A DNA stretch of 64,000 bases from Leptobrachium leishanense (Eukaryota; Chordata; Amphibia; Anura; Megophryidae), in contig CM019063.1 in NCBI GenBank assembly GCA_009667805.1, positions 349,888,442 to 349,952,441 of the forward strand, given 5' to 3'. The notes beneath the pieces were generated by a model. The model was not told the origin of the DNA, made no database searches, and was given only the letters and a program-made list of their open reading frames with translations. Both the position numbers and the translations under genes were made by a program. Below, one piece after another: positions 11,507-22,206 of the stretch; position 1 is the first letter of the stretch, and every line of letters starts with the position of its first letter.

Positions 11507-12523
11507 AGCCCCATAAAGGTAACTAGCGAGGTGAGCAGTGAATCAATCCACTTTTTGGATATTAAAGTGTTTATAAAAGACTGTCATCTTCAATACTCCC
11601 TCTATTCGAAACCCACAGACCGCAACACCCTCTTGTTAGCATCTAGCGCACATCCTGCGCATTGCAAAACAGCTTTACCACATGCTCAATTTTTGCGCAC
11701 TATTAGAAATAACAGTGATCCATCAATTAGACAGGAACAACTTAGACAAATGCAGGGGAAGTTTGAACAGCGGGGATACCCAAGACACACATTAGAATTA
11801 GCTTTGGAAAAAGCTACTCTGCCTGTGGTAAAAAAGGCGACATTAGATAGATTGAGGTTCCCTATCACTTATACCACGGCCACTGATAAACTAACAGCTG
11901 CAGTCAAGAAACATTGGCGCATCTTGGAGAATGACTCTACTCTACCTAAGAGATTTAAGAATCCACCCATGTTTTGTTATAAGCGGAATAGGAGTCTTAA
12001 AGATTTACTTGTCCACACGGATCCCATTTCAGGGAACACACAGGATGGGGTACAACATCGCAACGTAGGGTGTAAACGTTGTTTGGGGTGTGTGACATGT
12101 AGTCACATGGTTCCAGGCAAAGAATTTAGCCATCCACATATGGGCAAGCGCTTTCACATCCGATATCTAATAACATGTAGGACTGATTTTGTGGTCTATA
12201 GGATATTGTGCCCTTGCGGGCTTGCGTATGTAGGTAAGACTACCACCCCTTTTTGTGACAGGATTAGAAATCACAGGTCAAACATAAGGGTAGCTTATCG
12301 TGATGGCTACTCGGAGAAGCCGGTGGCTAGACATTTTTTGGAGATGGGTCATTCGGTTGCTTCACTGCGGTTCATGGCCATAGACCATGTCCCCGTTCCC
12401 AGGAGGGGGGGGGGAGATAGGGCCTTAATGTTGCTCAAGAGGGAAGCCCAATGGATACATCGTTTGGATACAGTGCACCCAAGGGGACTTAATGAGCGCA
12501 ATATGTATTCGATATTTGTTTAG
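11507..12523 (+). pseudogene. PLE copy 1: 5'-truncated RT C-terminus plus GIY-YIG endonuclease
   Basis: Corresponds to the last 330 codons or so of the PLE protein in copy 2 (from base 15336 onward), nearly identical by eye. It starts inside the RT domain, after the catalytic IDD, so it cannot encode a working RT. The GIY-YIG endonuclease is present (CPCGLAYVGKTT, then R and N-H motifs) and the frame runs to the natural end IHRLDTVHPRGLNERN, which copy 2 lacks because its G run is shorter (6 versus 10 G after AGGA). Three extra bases near 11970 (ATG in CCCATGTTTTG) are an in-frame indel relative to copy 2. Upstream it joins the inverted arm. Confidence 0.92.
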
Positions 12524-12555
12524 GGATGCGCTGGTAGGATTTGGGAGGGTTGTAA

Positions 12556-13174
12556 TAGTTAGCTACAACAATATAGTTAGAAGTGCGGTTTATTCTGCAT
12601 TCAGCTTACTACCTCCTAGGTGTTTAATAACAGTGTGTTGTTTCGCCTAACATTCAGGTGGTAACTTTGTTTTTAAAGTGTGATGGTCGCTGTATTATGC
12701 GACATGTCTTGGTTTGCTTACCCGATCGATGAGTGTTGGTTCCCGGCGTCACGCAGATGCTCTCTATGTTTACAAAGCGCTGGCGTCTAGTTGGTTACTA
12801 GGATAACCGAACACACGTCATTGAGAGGAGCCGTGGCGTCACGCATGCGCGGAGCGTCTCACGGCACGCCGGTCGCCGTGCACCTCGGGAGGGTAGGCAT
12901 CCAAGCTGTTTTTAATTGTATTGATTTCCCTCCCTATGTAAACCTTGGGGTTGCAATGGGGAGGTCAGTGTATGTTTGTTTTTGTCCTGATGAGGGTTCC
13001 GAATGCGAACCGAAACGTCGATTTTATGACTTCATACTTGAACCAATAAAGAAGGATTCAGTTAAAGCCCTGGAGTGCGGGTGATTTCATACAAGCATTA
13101 GTTATCTTCGTGAGGCCTTCACCAAGCACCGGGCACGTGATTCGGCAACCGTAAGTGCAGACCAACAACAGACT
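12556..13174 (+). repeat. PLE terminal repeat (pLTR): 3' end of copy 1, 5' end of copy 2
   Basis: Matches 16381-16998 directly and 10964-11506 in inverse. In head-to-tail PLE tandems one terminal repeat serves both copies. It starts CTACAACAATATAG and ends CAACAACAGACT. It contains the hammerhead motif at 12985-13020. Confidence 0.9.
12985..13020 (+). ncRNA. Hammerhead ribozyme motif, PLE type, core intact
   Basis: CUGAUGAG at 12987-12994, a stem-loop GGTTCC-GAATGC-GAACC, GAAAC at 13012-13016, then GUC. This is the best-preserved copy on the plus strand. Minimal hammerheads of this sort are documented in Penelope-like elements, where they are proposed to process tandem transcripts. Confidence 0.75.
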
Positions 13175-13295
13175 GTATTATTCCATTTATGGTGTATGGC
13201 ACTACACCTGGTCTTTGCACCGGCAACCAGTGAATATTGTCACACAGACTAAACACAATAGTTTTGTTCCACCTGTTTTACAGTGGTTGACAGAC

Positions 13296-16200
13296 ATGGA
13301 AAATTTCTTGCAATTAGCTGGAGCTTGTGCGGAACAAGCTCACGTTAAACAGTTCTCACAGGAGGAGGCAGAGGCCATATTATGGTCCACGTCTAGTGAG
13401 CAATTGCAGTGCACCAAGTCCTCCAGAGATCTATATTTTGAGATTGTTAAACTGAAGAAAAAGGAGGTGGATTTAGATTTGCATGGCTTGTTCCTGTCTG
13501 ACTACCACCGGGCCAAGCGCATCCCTATGGGATTTCGTATACACAGCGTTCCCACACTGGGCAGACTGAAGCCACGGGTGTGCAGGGATTGGATAAGTGT
13601 TCTCAATAAATGCTCTATGGACCGAATGCTAATCGCCATTCAGGATGTGAGGGAGGAATTGGCACTGGTACAAAAGAGCATAGCGGAATTTGAATCTACA
13701 CATGAACAGTGGAGGGTCTCAACTGAAGGCATTGGTGCTGCTATTAAAATGGAGCAGGAGGTTGCTCGGTATAAGAACGATCTAGTACGTTTCAAAAAAG
13801 ACAAATTTGAACGAGTTCGGCTTGATTATGCACAACATCGTGTCTATAAATGGCTGAGTGGTGAACCTAATCGTAGACCCACTAGGAAGCCCAGGAAGAG
13901 GATACAAAAGCCAAGGGAACACACCATAGATATTACTTCGGGCGAATCGGCCTCAGAGACAGATTCTAACTCCACTCCACAGAATTCAACGGGTCCTTTT
14001 TTAGGGGCTCTCGATGCCCCAGATCATCTGGGCACATTAACCCGGAGTCGGGCGAAAAATGGAGACGAAGGAGGAGCTGTAGGAGGGGGCGTAAGGGTAA
14101 ACAGGGGGGCCCCCAGGGGCAGACCACCCATCAAGAACTAACCCCCATTTTCAACCTCTCAAACAGATGCTTAACGAGTGTTGAACAAGGCCTACTGAGC
14201 AAGGGTCTCTCTTTTGTTCCATCGACAAAGCAAGATGACTTCTTGTGGCATGTGGAATTACATCGATTTGGCCGTACTATGTGACTCAATGATCATTTTA
14301 AAGATGAAGTGTCTGAGTATGTACCTAATGAATTTCGTAATAAGAGCAGATATGATCCACCCCCAGTCCAGCCTTCAATTGAGGCGTTCTTAAGGAGTTT
14401 GAGAACCGAGTCAAAGAATATTTTTAAATAATATAGACCTAATGGCAGCAATGTCTCCCGAGAAGAAAGGAGAGCAATTGAAAGTTTATCTAAGGACACA
14501 TCGATTGTAATTCGTCAGGCTGACAAGGGGGGAGCTATTGTCATCATGGATCGTTGTCACTATGCACAGGAGTTGATTTCCCAGCTACAAGATGAAGGGA
14601 CTTATCAAAGATTGGTGAAAGATCCCACGATGGAGATCTCGTGGAAATTTGAAGAAACCCTCAGGAGGGGATTGGAGATGGGGGAAATCGACGAAGAGCT
14701 GTTTGATTTTTTGAGACCGCAACATCCACGGACTCCAGTGATTTACGGAATTCCTAAAATTCATAAAAATGATACCAAGCCTCCTCTCCGCCCTATTGTA
14801 TCAGCTATTGGGGGGGTTATTGACCCAGTGGCGAAATGGTTAGACCATTTATTTAAGAAACCAGTCCAGGCTATCCCTACATGTGTCAAGGATACGAGCG
14901 ACTTCCTGCATAGATTAAAGGGCATTAACTGTGTTGATGAAAATTTTGTGTTTTTGACCATGGATGTTAAAAGTCTATACACTGTTATTCCACACCAGGC
15001 AGGTATAGAAGCCATGCGAGAGTTGTTATCTCAGTCCACAGTGTACACGGGCCCTAAAATTGAGTTTGTGTTGGAGTTGTTAGCACTGGCTCTACAAAAC
15101 AATTACTTCAGATTTGAAGAACGGTGGTACCTGCAGCGCACGGGGACGTCCATGGGTGCCTCCATGGCACCCATGTACGCCAATGCGTTTATGTACGCGT
15201 TCGAGCGCAGTTATGTATTGAATCATTTTTTTGAGAAAATCGCATTGTATGTTCGCTTCATTGACGATGTTTTTGTTTTGTGGAAGGGCACGGTTGATGA
15301 AGCAAGGGAGGTAGAGGGGTATATCAATGCATTAGATAGCCCCATAAAGGTAACTAGCGAGGTGAGCAGTGAATCAATCCACTTTTTGGATATTAAAGTG
15401 TTTATAAAAGACTGTCATCTTCAATACTCCCTCTATTCGAAACCCACAGACCGCAACACCCTCTTGTTAGCATCTAGCGCACATCCTGCGCATTGCAAAA
15501 CAGCTTTACCACATGCTCAATTTTTGCGCACTATTAGAAATAACAGTGATCCATCAATTAGACAGGAACAACTTAGACAAATGCAGGGGAAGTTTGAACA
15601 GCGGGGATACCCAAGACACACATTAGAATTAGCTTTGGAAAAGGCTACTCTGCCTGTAGTAAAAAAGGCGACATTAGATAGATTGAGGTTCCCTATCACT
15701 TATACCACGGCCACTGATAAACTAACAGCTGCAGTCAAGAAACATTGGCGCATCTTGGAGAATGACTCTACTCTACCTAAGAGATTTAAGAATCCACCCT
15801 TTTGTTATAAGCGGAATAGGAGTCTTAAAGATTTACTTGTCCACACGGATCCCATTTCAGGGAACACACAGGATGGGGTACAACATCGCAACGTAGGGTG
15901 TAAACGTTGTTTGGGGTGTGTGACATGTAGTCACATGGTTCCAGGCAAAGAATTTAGCCATCCACATACGGGCAAGCGCTTTCACATCCGATATCTAATA
16001 ACATGTAGGACTGATTTTGTGGTCTATAGGATATTGTGCCCTTGCGGGCTTGCGTATGTAGGTAAGACTACCACCCCTTTATGTGACAGGATTAGAAATC
16101 ACAGGTCAAACATAAGGGTAGCTTATCGTGATGGCTACTCGGAGAAGCCGGTGGCTAGACATTTTTTGGAGATGGGTCATTCGGTTGCTTCACTGAGGTT

Positions 16201-16346
16201 CATGGCCATAGACCATGTCCCTGTTCCCAGGAGGGGGGAGATAGGGCCTTAATGTTGCTCAAGAGGGAAGCCCAATGGATACATCGTTTGGATACGGTGC
16301 ACCCAAGGGGACTTAATGAGCGCAATATGTATTCGATATTTGTTTA
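13296..16346 (+). pseudogene. Penelope-like element copy 2: RT plus GIY-YIG protein, broken
   Basis: Starts at ATG 13296 (MENFLQLAG); the frame is open upstream. The N-terminal part (to 14141) is Lys-rich and charged without a known fold. A frameshift near 14100-14138 moves reading to the frame that carries the PLE N-terminal RT motifs (LLSKGLSFVPS, QADKGGAIVIMD); this contains two in-frame stops (near 14281 and 14428) before an open stretch of 568 codons from 14546. That stretch holds FLTMDVKSLYTVIPH, the GTSMGASMAPMYAN motif, the catalytic FIDD (about 15258-15268) and a GIY-YIG nuclease (LCPCGLAYVGKT near 16036-16068). A four-base deletion in the G run near 16230, relative to copy 1, ends the frame at 16252 instead of about 16346. 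So at least four lesions. Family assignment is certain; the element is dead but young, given near-identity with copy 1. Confidence 0.93.
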
Positions 16347-16380
16347 GGGATGCGCTGGTAGGATTTGGGAGGGTTGTAAT

Positions 16381-16998
16381 AGTTAGCTACAACAATATAG
16401 TTAGAAGTGCGGTTTATTCTGCATTCAGCTTACTACCTCCTAGGTGTTTAATAACAGTGTGTTGTTTCGCCTAACATTCAGGTGGTAACTTTGTTTTTAA
16501 AGTGTGATGGTCACTGTATTATGCGACATGTCTTGGTTTGCTTACCCGATCGATGAGTGTTGGTTCCCGGCGTCACGCAGATGCTCGCTATGTTTACAAA
16601 GCTCTGGCGTCTAGTTGGTTACTAGGACAACCGAACACACGTCATTGAGAGGAGCCGTGGCATCACGCATGCGCGGAGCGTCTACCGGCACGCCGGTCGC
16701 CGTGCACCTCGGGAGGGTAGGCATCCAAGCTGTTTTTAATTGTATTGATTTCCCTCCCTATGTAAACCTTGGGGTTGCAATGGGGAGGTCAGTGTATGTT
16801 TGTTTTTGTCCTGATGAGGGTTCCGAATGCGAACCGAAACATCGATTTTATGACTTCATACTTGAACCAATAAAGAAGGATTCAGTTAAAGCCCTGGAGT
16901 GCGGGTGATTTCATACAAGCATTAGTTATCTTCGTGAGGCCTTCACCAAGCACGGGGCACGTGATTCGGCAACCGTAAATGCAGACCAACAACAGACT
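16381..16998 (+). repeat. PLE copy 2 3' terminal repeat
   Basis: Direct match to 12556-13174. The hammerhead at 16811-16844 has CUGAUGAG and GAAAC intact, but the following GUC is AUC, a likely disabling change. Ends at CAACAACAGACT, followed by a TA/CA-rich microsatellite (17000-17070). Confidence 0.9.
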
Positions 16999-17123
16999 AG
17001 AATATATATTATATACGCACACACACGTGCATATATATATACACGCAGATATATATATATATAATATAAATACTATCAAACAGCGTAATTTTCTTTCGAA
17101 AATACATTTTCAGAAAGCAAATT

Positions 17124-18946
17124 ATGGCTAAAAGGTTTCTAAGCGCTGAGGAAGCAGCTGACATCCTTATGATGTCAGACTCTGATCCCTGCGCTGATGA
17201 ATCTTTTGAAGATTCAGACAGCGACTTTGTCCCTGGAGCATCGTCAGATAGTGACGGTTCCAGCAACGAAGAACTACGTGATGAGCCACGGCGTGGCCGC
17301 ACGGAGTTACCAGGGTGCTCCCTTGGTAGTGCAGGGACCGCACGGTCTGTAGTTACACTACCTGATCCTGCATCGGCCCAACGGCCCATTGCAGGGGTAT
17401 CTGCAACACAGGCTGTGGCGATGCCTGAACCAGGATCTGACTGGACCTCCCCTAATATGGTCCAGCCAGAATTGCCACAATTTTCTGGCAATCCTGGTAT
17501 CCTAGTGGACACCACTAATTTTGTACCCATCAATTTTTTTCAGCTATATATAGATGATGGGTTCTTGGAATTTATTGTTCAGCAGAGCAATCTGTGTGCT
17601 GAACAATATTTTCAAGGTCTAGGGGCAGAATTGTTGCCAAGTGCGAGGGCCTAAATGGACCCCGACCAGTTTGCCAGAGATGAGGAAGTTCTGGTGCCTC
17701 ACTCTGCAGATGGGGATTGTGCAAAAACCAAGCATATCCTCATACTGGTCAAAAAAGAGTACCCAAACCACCCCTATCTTCCCTGCTACCATGAGCAGGG
17801 ACAGAGATTTATTGCTCCTACGGTATTTGCATTATAACGATAATGCAAATGCTTTGCCCCGTGACCACCCAGATCACGACCGACTGTACAAGTTGCGGCC
17901 ACTTCTTGACCATCTGATGGCAAGATTTGAAAAGCTTTGGCCTGGAGTGTATAACTCATCAGTCTACGAGTCCTTGCTGCTTTACAAGGGACGTCTTGTT
18001 TTCAAGCAGTACATCCCTTCGAAGCCAGCTCGCTATGGGATAAAACTTTATAAGCTGTGCGAAAGCTCCAGTGGATACATGTATCCCTTTCATGTATACA
18101 CTGACAAGGACTCGCAGCTGGCCCCTCCTGACTGCCCCCCCTCTCTCCACCACTGAAAAAATAGTGTGGGACCTCTCTTATCCACTATTCGGTAAAGGTT
18201 ACTGTATTTTTACAGATAACTTTTACACGGGTGTGCCGCTGTACAAATTTTTGTACAGCAATGGTACTGGAGCCTGTGGCACGATCCGTTCGAATAGGAA
18301 AGGCTTTCCAACAAAACAGTTTTCAAAGCAAAAGAGAGGAGAAACATCTGCCTTGCGCTGCGGTGAACTGCTGGCTGTGAAATACAGAGACAAAAAGGAT
18401 GTGCATCTGCTTACAACAATACATAATGAATGCACATCTGCAGTTCACGTCAGATGGAGAGATTGCCCTGTCATGAAACCCCTATGTGTTCAAGATTATA
18501 ATCGATACATGGGGGGAGTGGACAAGTCAGACCAGATGCTTGTACCATATCTCGCTTCTCGCAAGGCATATGTATGGTACAAAAAGCTGGCAGTCCATCT
18601 GATACAGATGTCAATGCTTAACGCATTCATCTTGTATCAGGCCACTCATGCCCGACGGATAACATTCCTAAAATTTCAGGAATCTGTTATCGAGTGCCTT
18701 CTCTGTCCAGAAGAGAATGCTCCAGTTGTTGGAGTGGTGGAGGATGTAATTAGGTTGCGTGACCGCCACTTTCCTGACTACATTCCACCAACTGAAAAAA
18801 GAGCAACCCCATGTAAAAGGTGTTGGGTTTGCACGCGGCAAGGGCGGCGTAAGGAAATACGCCTTCACTGCCCCGACTGTCCCTCCAAACCAGGTCTTTG
18901 TGTGCCTGATTGCTTTAAGATTTATTATACAGTGACACATTACTAG
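17124..18946 (+). pseudogene. piggyBac-family transposase (PGBD4-like), frameshifted
   Basis: Starts at ATG 17124 with an acidic Ser/Asp-rich N-terminus (MAKRFLSAEEAADILMMSD), typical of the family. Reading changes frame near 17640-17655 and again near 18120-18150, so three frames are needed: about 17124-17650, 17645-18140 and 18130-18946. The catalytic core is recognisable: the first Asp position reads YESLLLYKGRL where the family has DES; TAC at 17965-17967 instead of GAC is a one-base change. The second (FTDNFYTG) and third (GGVDKSDQM) Asp motifs are kept. A C-terminal Cys-rich finger follows (CKRCWVC, CPDCPSKPGLC). Two frameshifts and a lost catalytic Asp make it non-functional. TTAA-flanked termini were not found. 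Confidence 0.9.
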
Positions 18947-20249
18947 TGGCATACCGGGAAAGAATTGTTTCTCGGCTGAGAATAAACAGAGTTCAGGTTG
19001 AGGTATGCCACTGATTTTGTGCTTCTTGATAAATCTAGCAATAGCACCGTTAAGATCTTTACAAATCTCGAAGACATTCTGATGGACACGGTGCAGTGTA
19101 ATCTGGACAGTTTGCCCGGATCATGCTGGCATTTATTCCTGATAGTGCTATTCCTCTAAATTTTCCCAAATAAAAATACAAAACAGCCCCATTATTTTAT
19201 AGCAGTGTTAATTCAAGCGTTAATAAAAAACTACCCACCACGTTTCACTACCCACCCCCAGTCATAATGTAATTCACCCTACATACAATAAAATAGGTTG
19301 CCCCATCCCCAACAATCTGATGTCCTCCGTACGTCAGATGTAGAAAGAAGCCTCTGAAGACAGATTTAACTGCAGTGTTAATGGTGTGTCTTCAACTTCT
19401 TTGTCTCTGCCCTTTTCTTTGCCCCTTCCCTTCACCCACTTCCCTTACCTCTCTTCTTTCATGAATGGTGTGTGAATCAGTGAGTGAAACAGATGTGAAT
19501 GGGGGGGGGGTTTCTATTCCACCCCCTAATCCTCATTGTGTTTCCCTTTTGCCCTTTTGTAGCTTTCTCTTCTCCCCTTCCGTGTTTCTGCACTTTTCCT
19601 TTCTTTCCCCTTAACGTCACCCACTCCACTTTTACTAGCTTCTTGCATGAAAGGTGTGTGATTCAGTGAGTGAAACAGATGTGAATGGTCAGTAACCTGG
19701 TTGGGGCCTTGACATGGCGTTACTGCTCACATGGATTTACATGCCATTTAATTGCAGGTATGCCTCCTTTCAAAAACCGCCGTAAAAAGCTTCTCTAAAT
19801 TTATTTTGCACACGGTGCAAAATAGCACCTCTATCGCCGCCTAAACTCGATCTATGCAATCAAATTGGATCTATTATTTTATAGGAGGGATATATCTATA
19901 TAGTTAAGAAAAAAAAAATATTTTACTCCAAAAATTAATATGAAATTATGCAATATAAATCTTGACCTATTATGATTTTTTTTTTACATTAAATATGATG
20001 GTTTTTTTAATAAAGTTATGAATAACAAAATAAATTTAAAAATGTGTCATAGATGTCTCTTTTTTGCGGAATTTTGTCTAGTTTTAGAAAATATATAGCT
20101 TTTCCATTTCAATTGGTTTAGATATACTAATTTTATGCATTACATACAATAAGTCATGACATAAGAAAAAGGCAGATTTTTTTTGAGTTTAAGAAAACTG
20201 CATATTTTTGTACAAAAAAACATGAAATATTCTCCATTACACCATTTTT
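18947..20249. other. AT-rich non-coding stretch
   Basis: May include the piggyBac 3' region. A 43-bp direct repeat (containing GTGAGTGAAACAGATGTGAA) occurs at about 19460-19503 and 19645-19688. No gene seen. Confidence 0.6.
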
Positions 20250-20265
20250 AAAAAGGCACTTAGTG
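20250..20265. repeat. L1 target-site duplication, left
   Basis: AAAAAGGCACTTAGTG, repeated exactly at 27224-27239 after the poly-A tail. Confidence 0.93.
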
Positions 20266-20403
20266 GAGGGGCGTGGCCAGCGATCGATCATGGCGGCAGT
20301 GTGATTTCTTAGCTCAGCTCCTGCTAGGCTCAAAACGGCGGATATATATCAGCAACCATCATTAAAAGCAGTGCACAGTGCAGCGGATCGCTAGGACACT
20401 CTG

Positions 20404-21750
20404 ATGGCAGCAGCAAGATCTAAAAAAACGGCCGAAAAAACTGTCTTTTTCATGCCAAAACCGGGTAAGCGCCGGGACGGTGTGGAGACCCAAAATGGCG
20501 GTTCCCCTCAGCCACATGGCGGAATGCAGGGAACAGGGGGGAGCTCAGAGTTGGCGACTTTTACTGAGCGGATGAAGGTGATGTTAGCTGACCTCTCTGC
20601 AGCATTGACGACCAGGTTAGACACTGTGGCAACAGATATCAGAAATGACATTAGGGAGATTGGTGACAGGACCTCTAAGGCTAGGGTCAGACGAACGCAT
20701 TTTCGCGTTGTCTGTGAAAAAGTGCGTTCGAACGAATGGACGCATTTTTTCACGGAGTACGCGATAGCGGTCATACGATGCGCATTTGCGTTCGTGATTT
20801 TGTACGGATCATCAATAAAACACTTTTTGCATCTGGACGTTATGTTGGCGGACATTAGCAGTGTCTGACGTCTCCTAATCACGCACACACGCCGCTAGCG
20901 GACGCAGCGCACTCTGTACGACCGTACTAGCGGTTTGACGTTCGACAAAATGCGTTCGTTTGCCACTTCGCAGCCGGACTTTCGTGTGACCGTACTTCGT
21001 ATATTGCCCGTCATTGCCCGTCATTTGCTGCTAGTGCGGCCGTAATTAAGTGCGCCAGAACGCACGTTTAAAGTGCGCTAGTCTGACCCTAGCCTAAACT
21101 AGAGGAGAAAATGTCTGAGGTAGCAGAGGCACACAATGACATGACGTCTAAAGTGGAGGAGTTGGAGGAGAAACTGCACCACTGTACAAGAAAACTGGCC
21201 GACTTGGAAGACCGCTCCCGGAGACATAACCTTAAAATTCGGGGGGTCTCAGAATCGGTGACCACAAAAAACCTCCAAGAGTACGTGGTGGAATTTCTTT
21301 CATACCTCCTGCCTGACGCAGGCCCAGAAACGCTGCTTATGGACCGCATTCACCGACTCCCTAAACCACCTTCGGCCCCACCTCAAGTGCCAAGGGACGT
21401 CTTATTGAGGCTCCACTACTTCAAACCCAGGGAAGATATCCTACGAGCTCTGCGTAATTCAAATGCTTTGGGCCCGGAGTATGCTCACCTGACAGTATTC
21501 CCAGATCTGTCGCAGGCAGCGACGACTTTTCCGCCCTGCCACGGTGGCGCCACGGGAGACTGGGGTGAGGTATCGATTGAGGTACCCCACGAAGTTGTTG
21601 GTCACCCGCGATGGAAAGATCACGGTGCTCTGCTCAGTGGCCGAAGCCCGATTTGCTCTGGAATCCTGGGGATTATCTCTCGCAGATATTACGGAAAAAT
21701 GCCCAACCCGGCCCAAACGGCTGGAAAAAGAATGGAGCAAGCGTTGAAAG
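20404..21750 (+). pseudogene. L1 ORF1 (RNA-binding chaperone), interrupted by a MITE and a frameshift
   Basis: ATG 20404 opens a Lys-rich N-terminus (MAAARSKKTAEKT). The MITE at 20679-21094 splits the frame within a TSK codon run; removing it with one TAA copy would leave the frame in register. After the MITE come a coiled-coil stretch (VEELEEKLHHCTRKLADLED), then the RRM-like core (RRHNLKIRGV, MDRIHRL, PRDVLLRLHY). A frameshift near 21505-21535 moves the C-terminal domain (YPTKLLVTRDGKITVL) into the frame ending at 21747. This is the standard L1 ORF1p order of coiled coil, RRM and C-terminal domain. Confidence 0.88.
20679..21094. mobile_element. PIF/Harbinger-like MITE inside L1 ORF1
   Basis: Terminal inverted repeats GGCTAGGGTCAGAC / GTCTGACCCTAGCC, 416 bp, flanked by TAA on both sides (20676-20678, 21095-21097). 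A TWA duplication is the Harbinger signature. The interior has further AACGCA/TGCGTT inverted motifs. No transposase. Confidence 0.85.
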
Positions 21751-22206
21751 TTCCACCAGGGACCATGTTCGCAGGACATACGTCGGTCACATCGAAATGT
21801 TCGAAGAGTTCCGCTTTCCGTAACTATTGTTTATTGAGTAATCCGCTAATATACGTTGATGGTTTATATTATATTGCTGCCTTGCTGCGCTGTTGCACAA
21901 TGAGCTAGGCTTATAGGTTTGGTTGATCCTAGCCACGGATGTTACCCCTCTATTCTCCCTCCTCTACGGAGGAGAGTAGGGCTCTCCTTCGGATGAGAGC
22001 CCTACAGGAAAGGTGTTTACTTTTTGTATATATACTTTTGCCACGGCTGTGGCGGTTACCCCCTTTTTTGCATACTGTGTCCCTTTTTTCCCCCCCAGGG
22101 CAGAGGTTCTCTACTATTACGAACGAGCCCGATAGGCTACACACCTGACCGACTTTGGACGCCCTGTCAATGACGCCCTATCAATGACGCTTACTTACGA
22201 TCCTCC

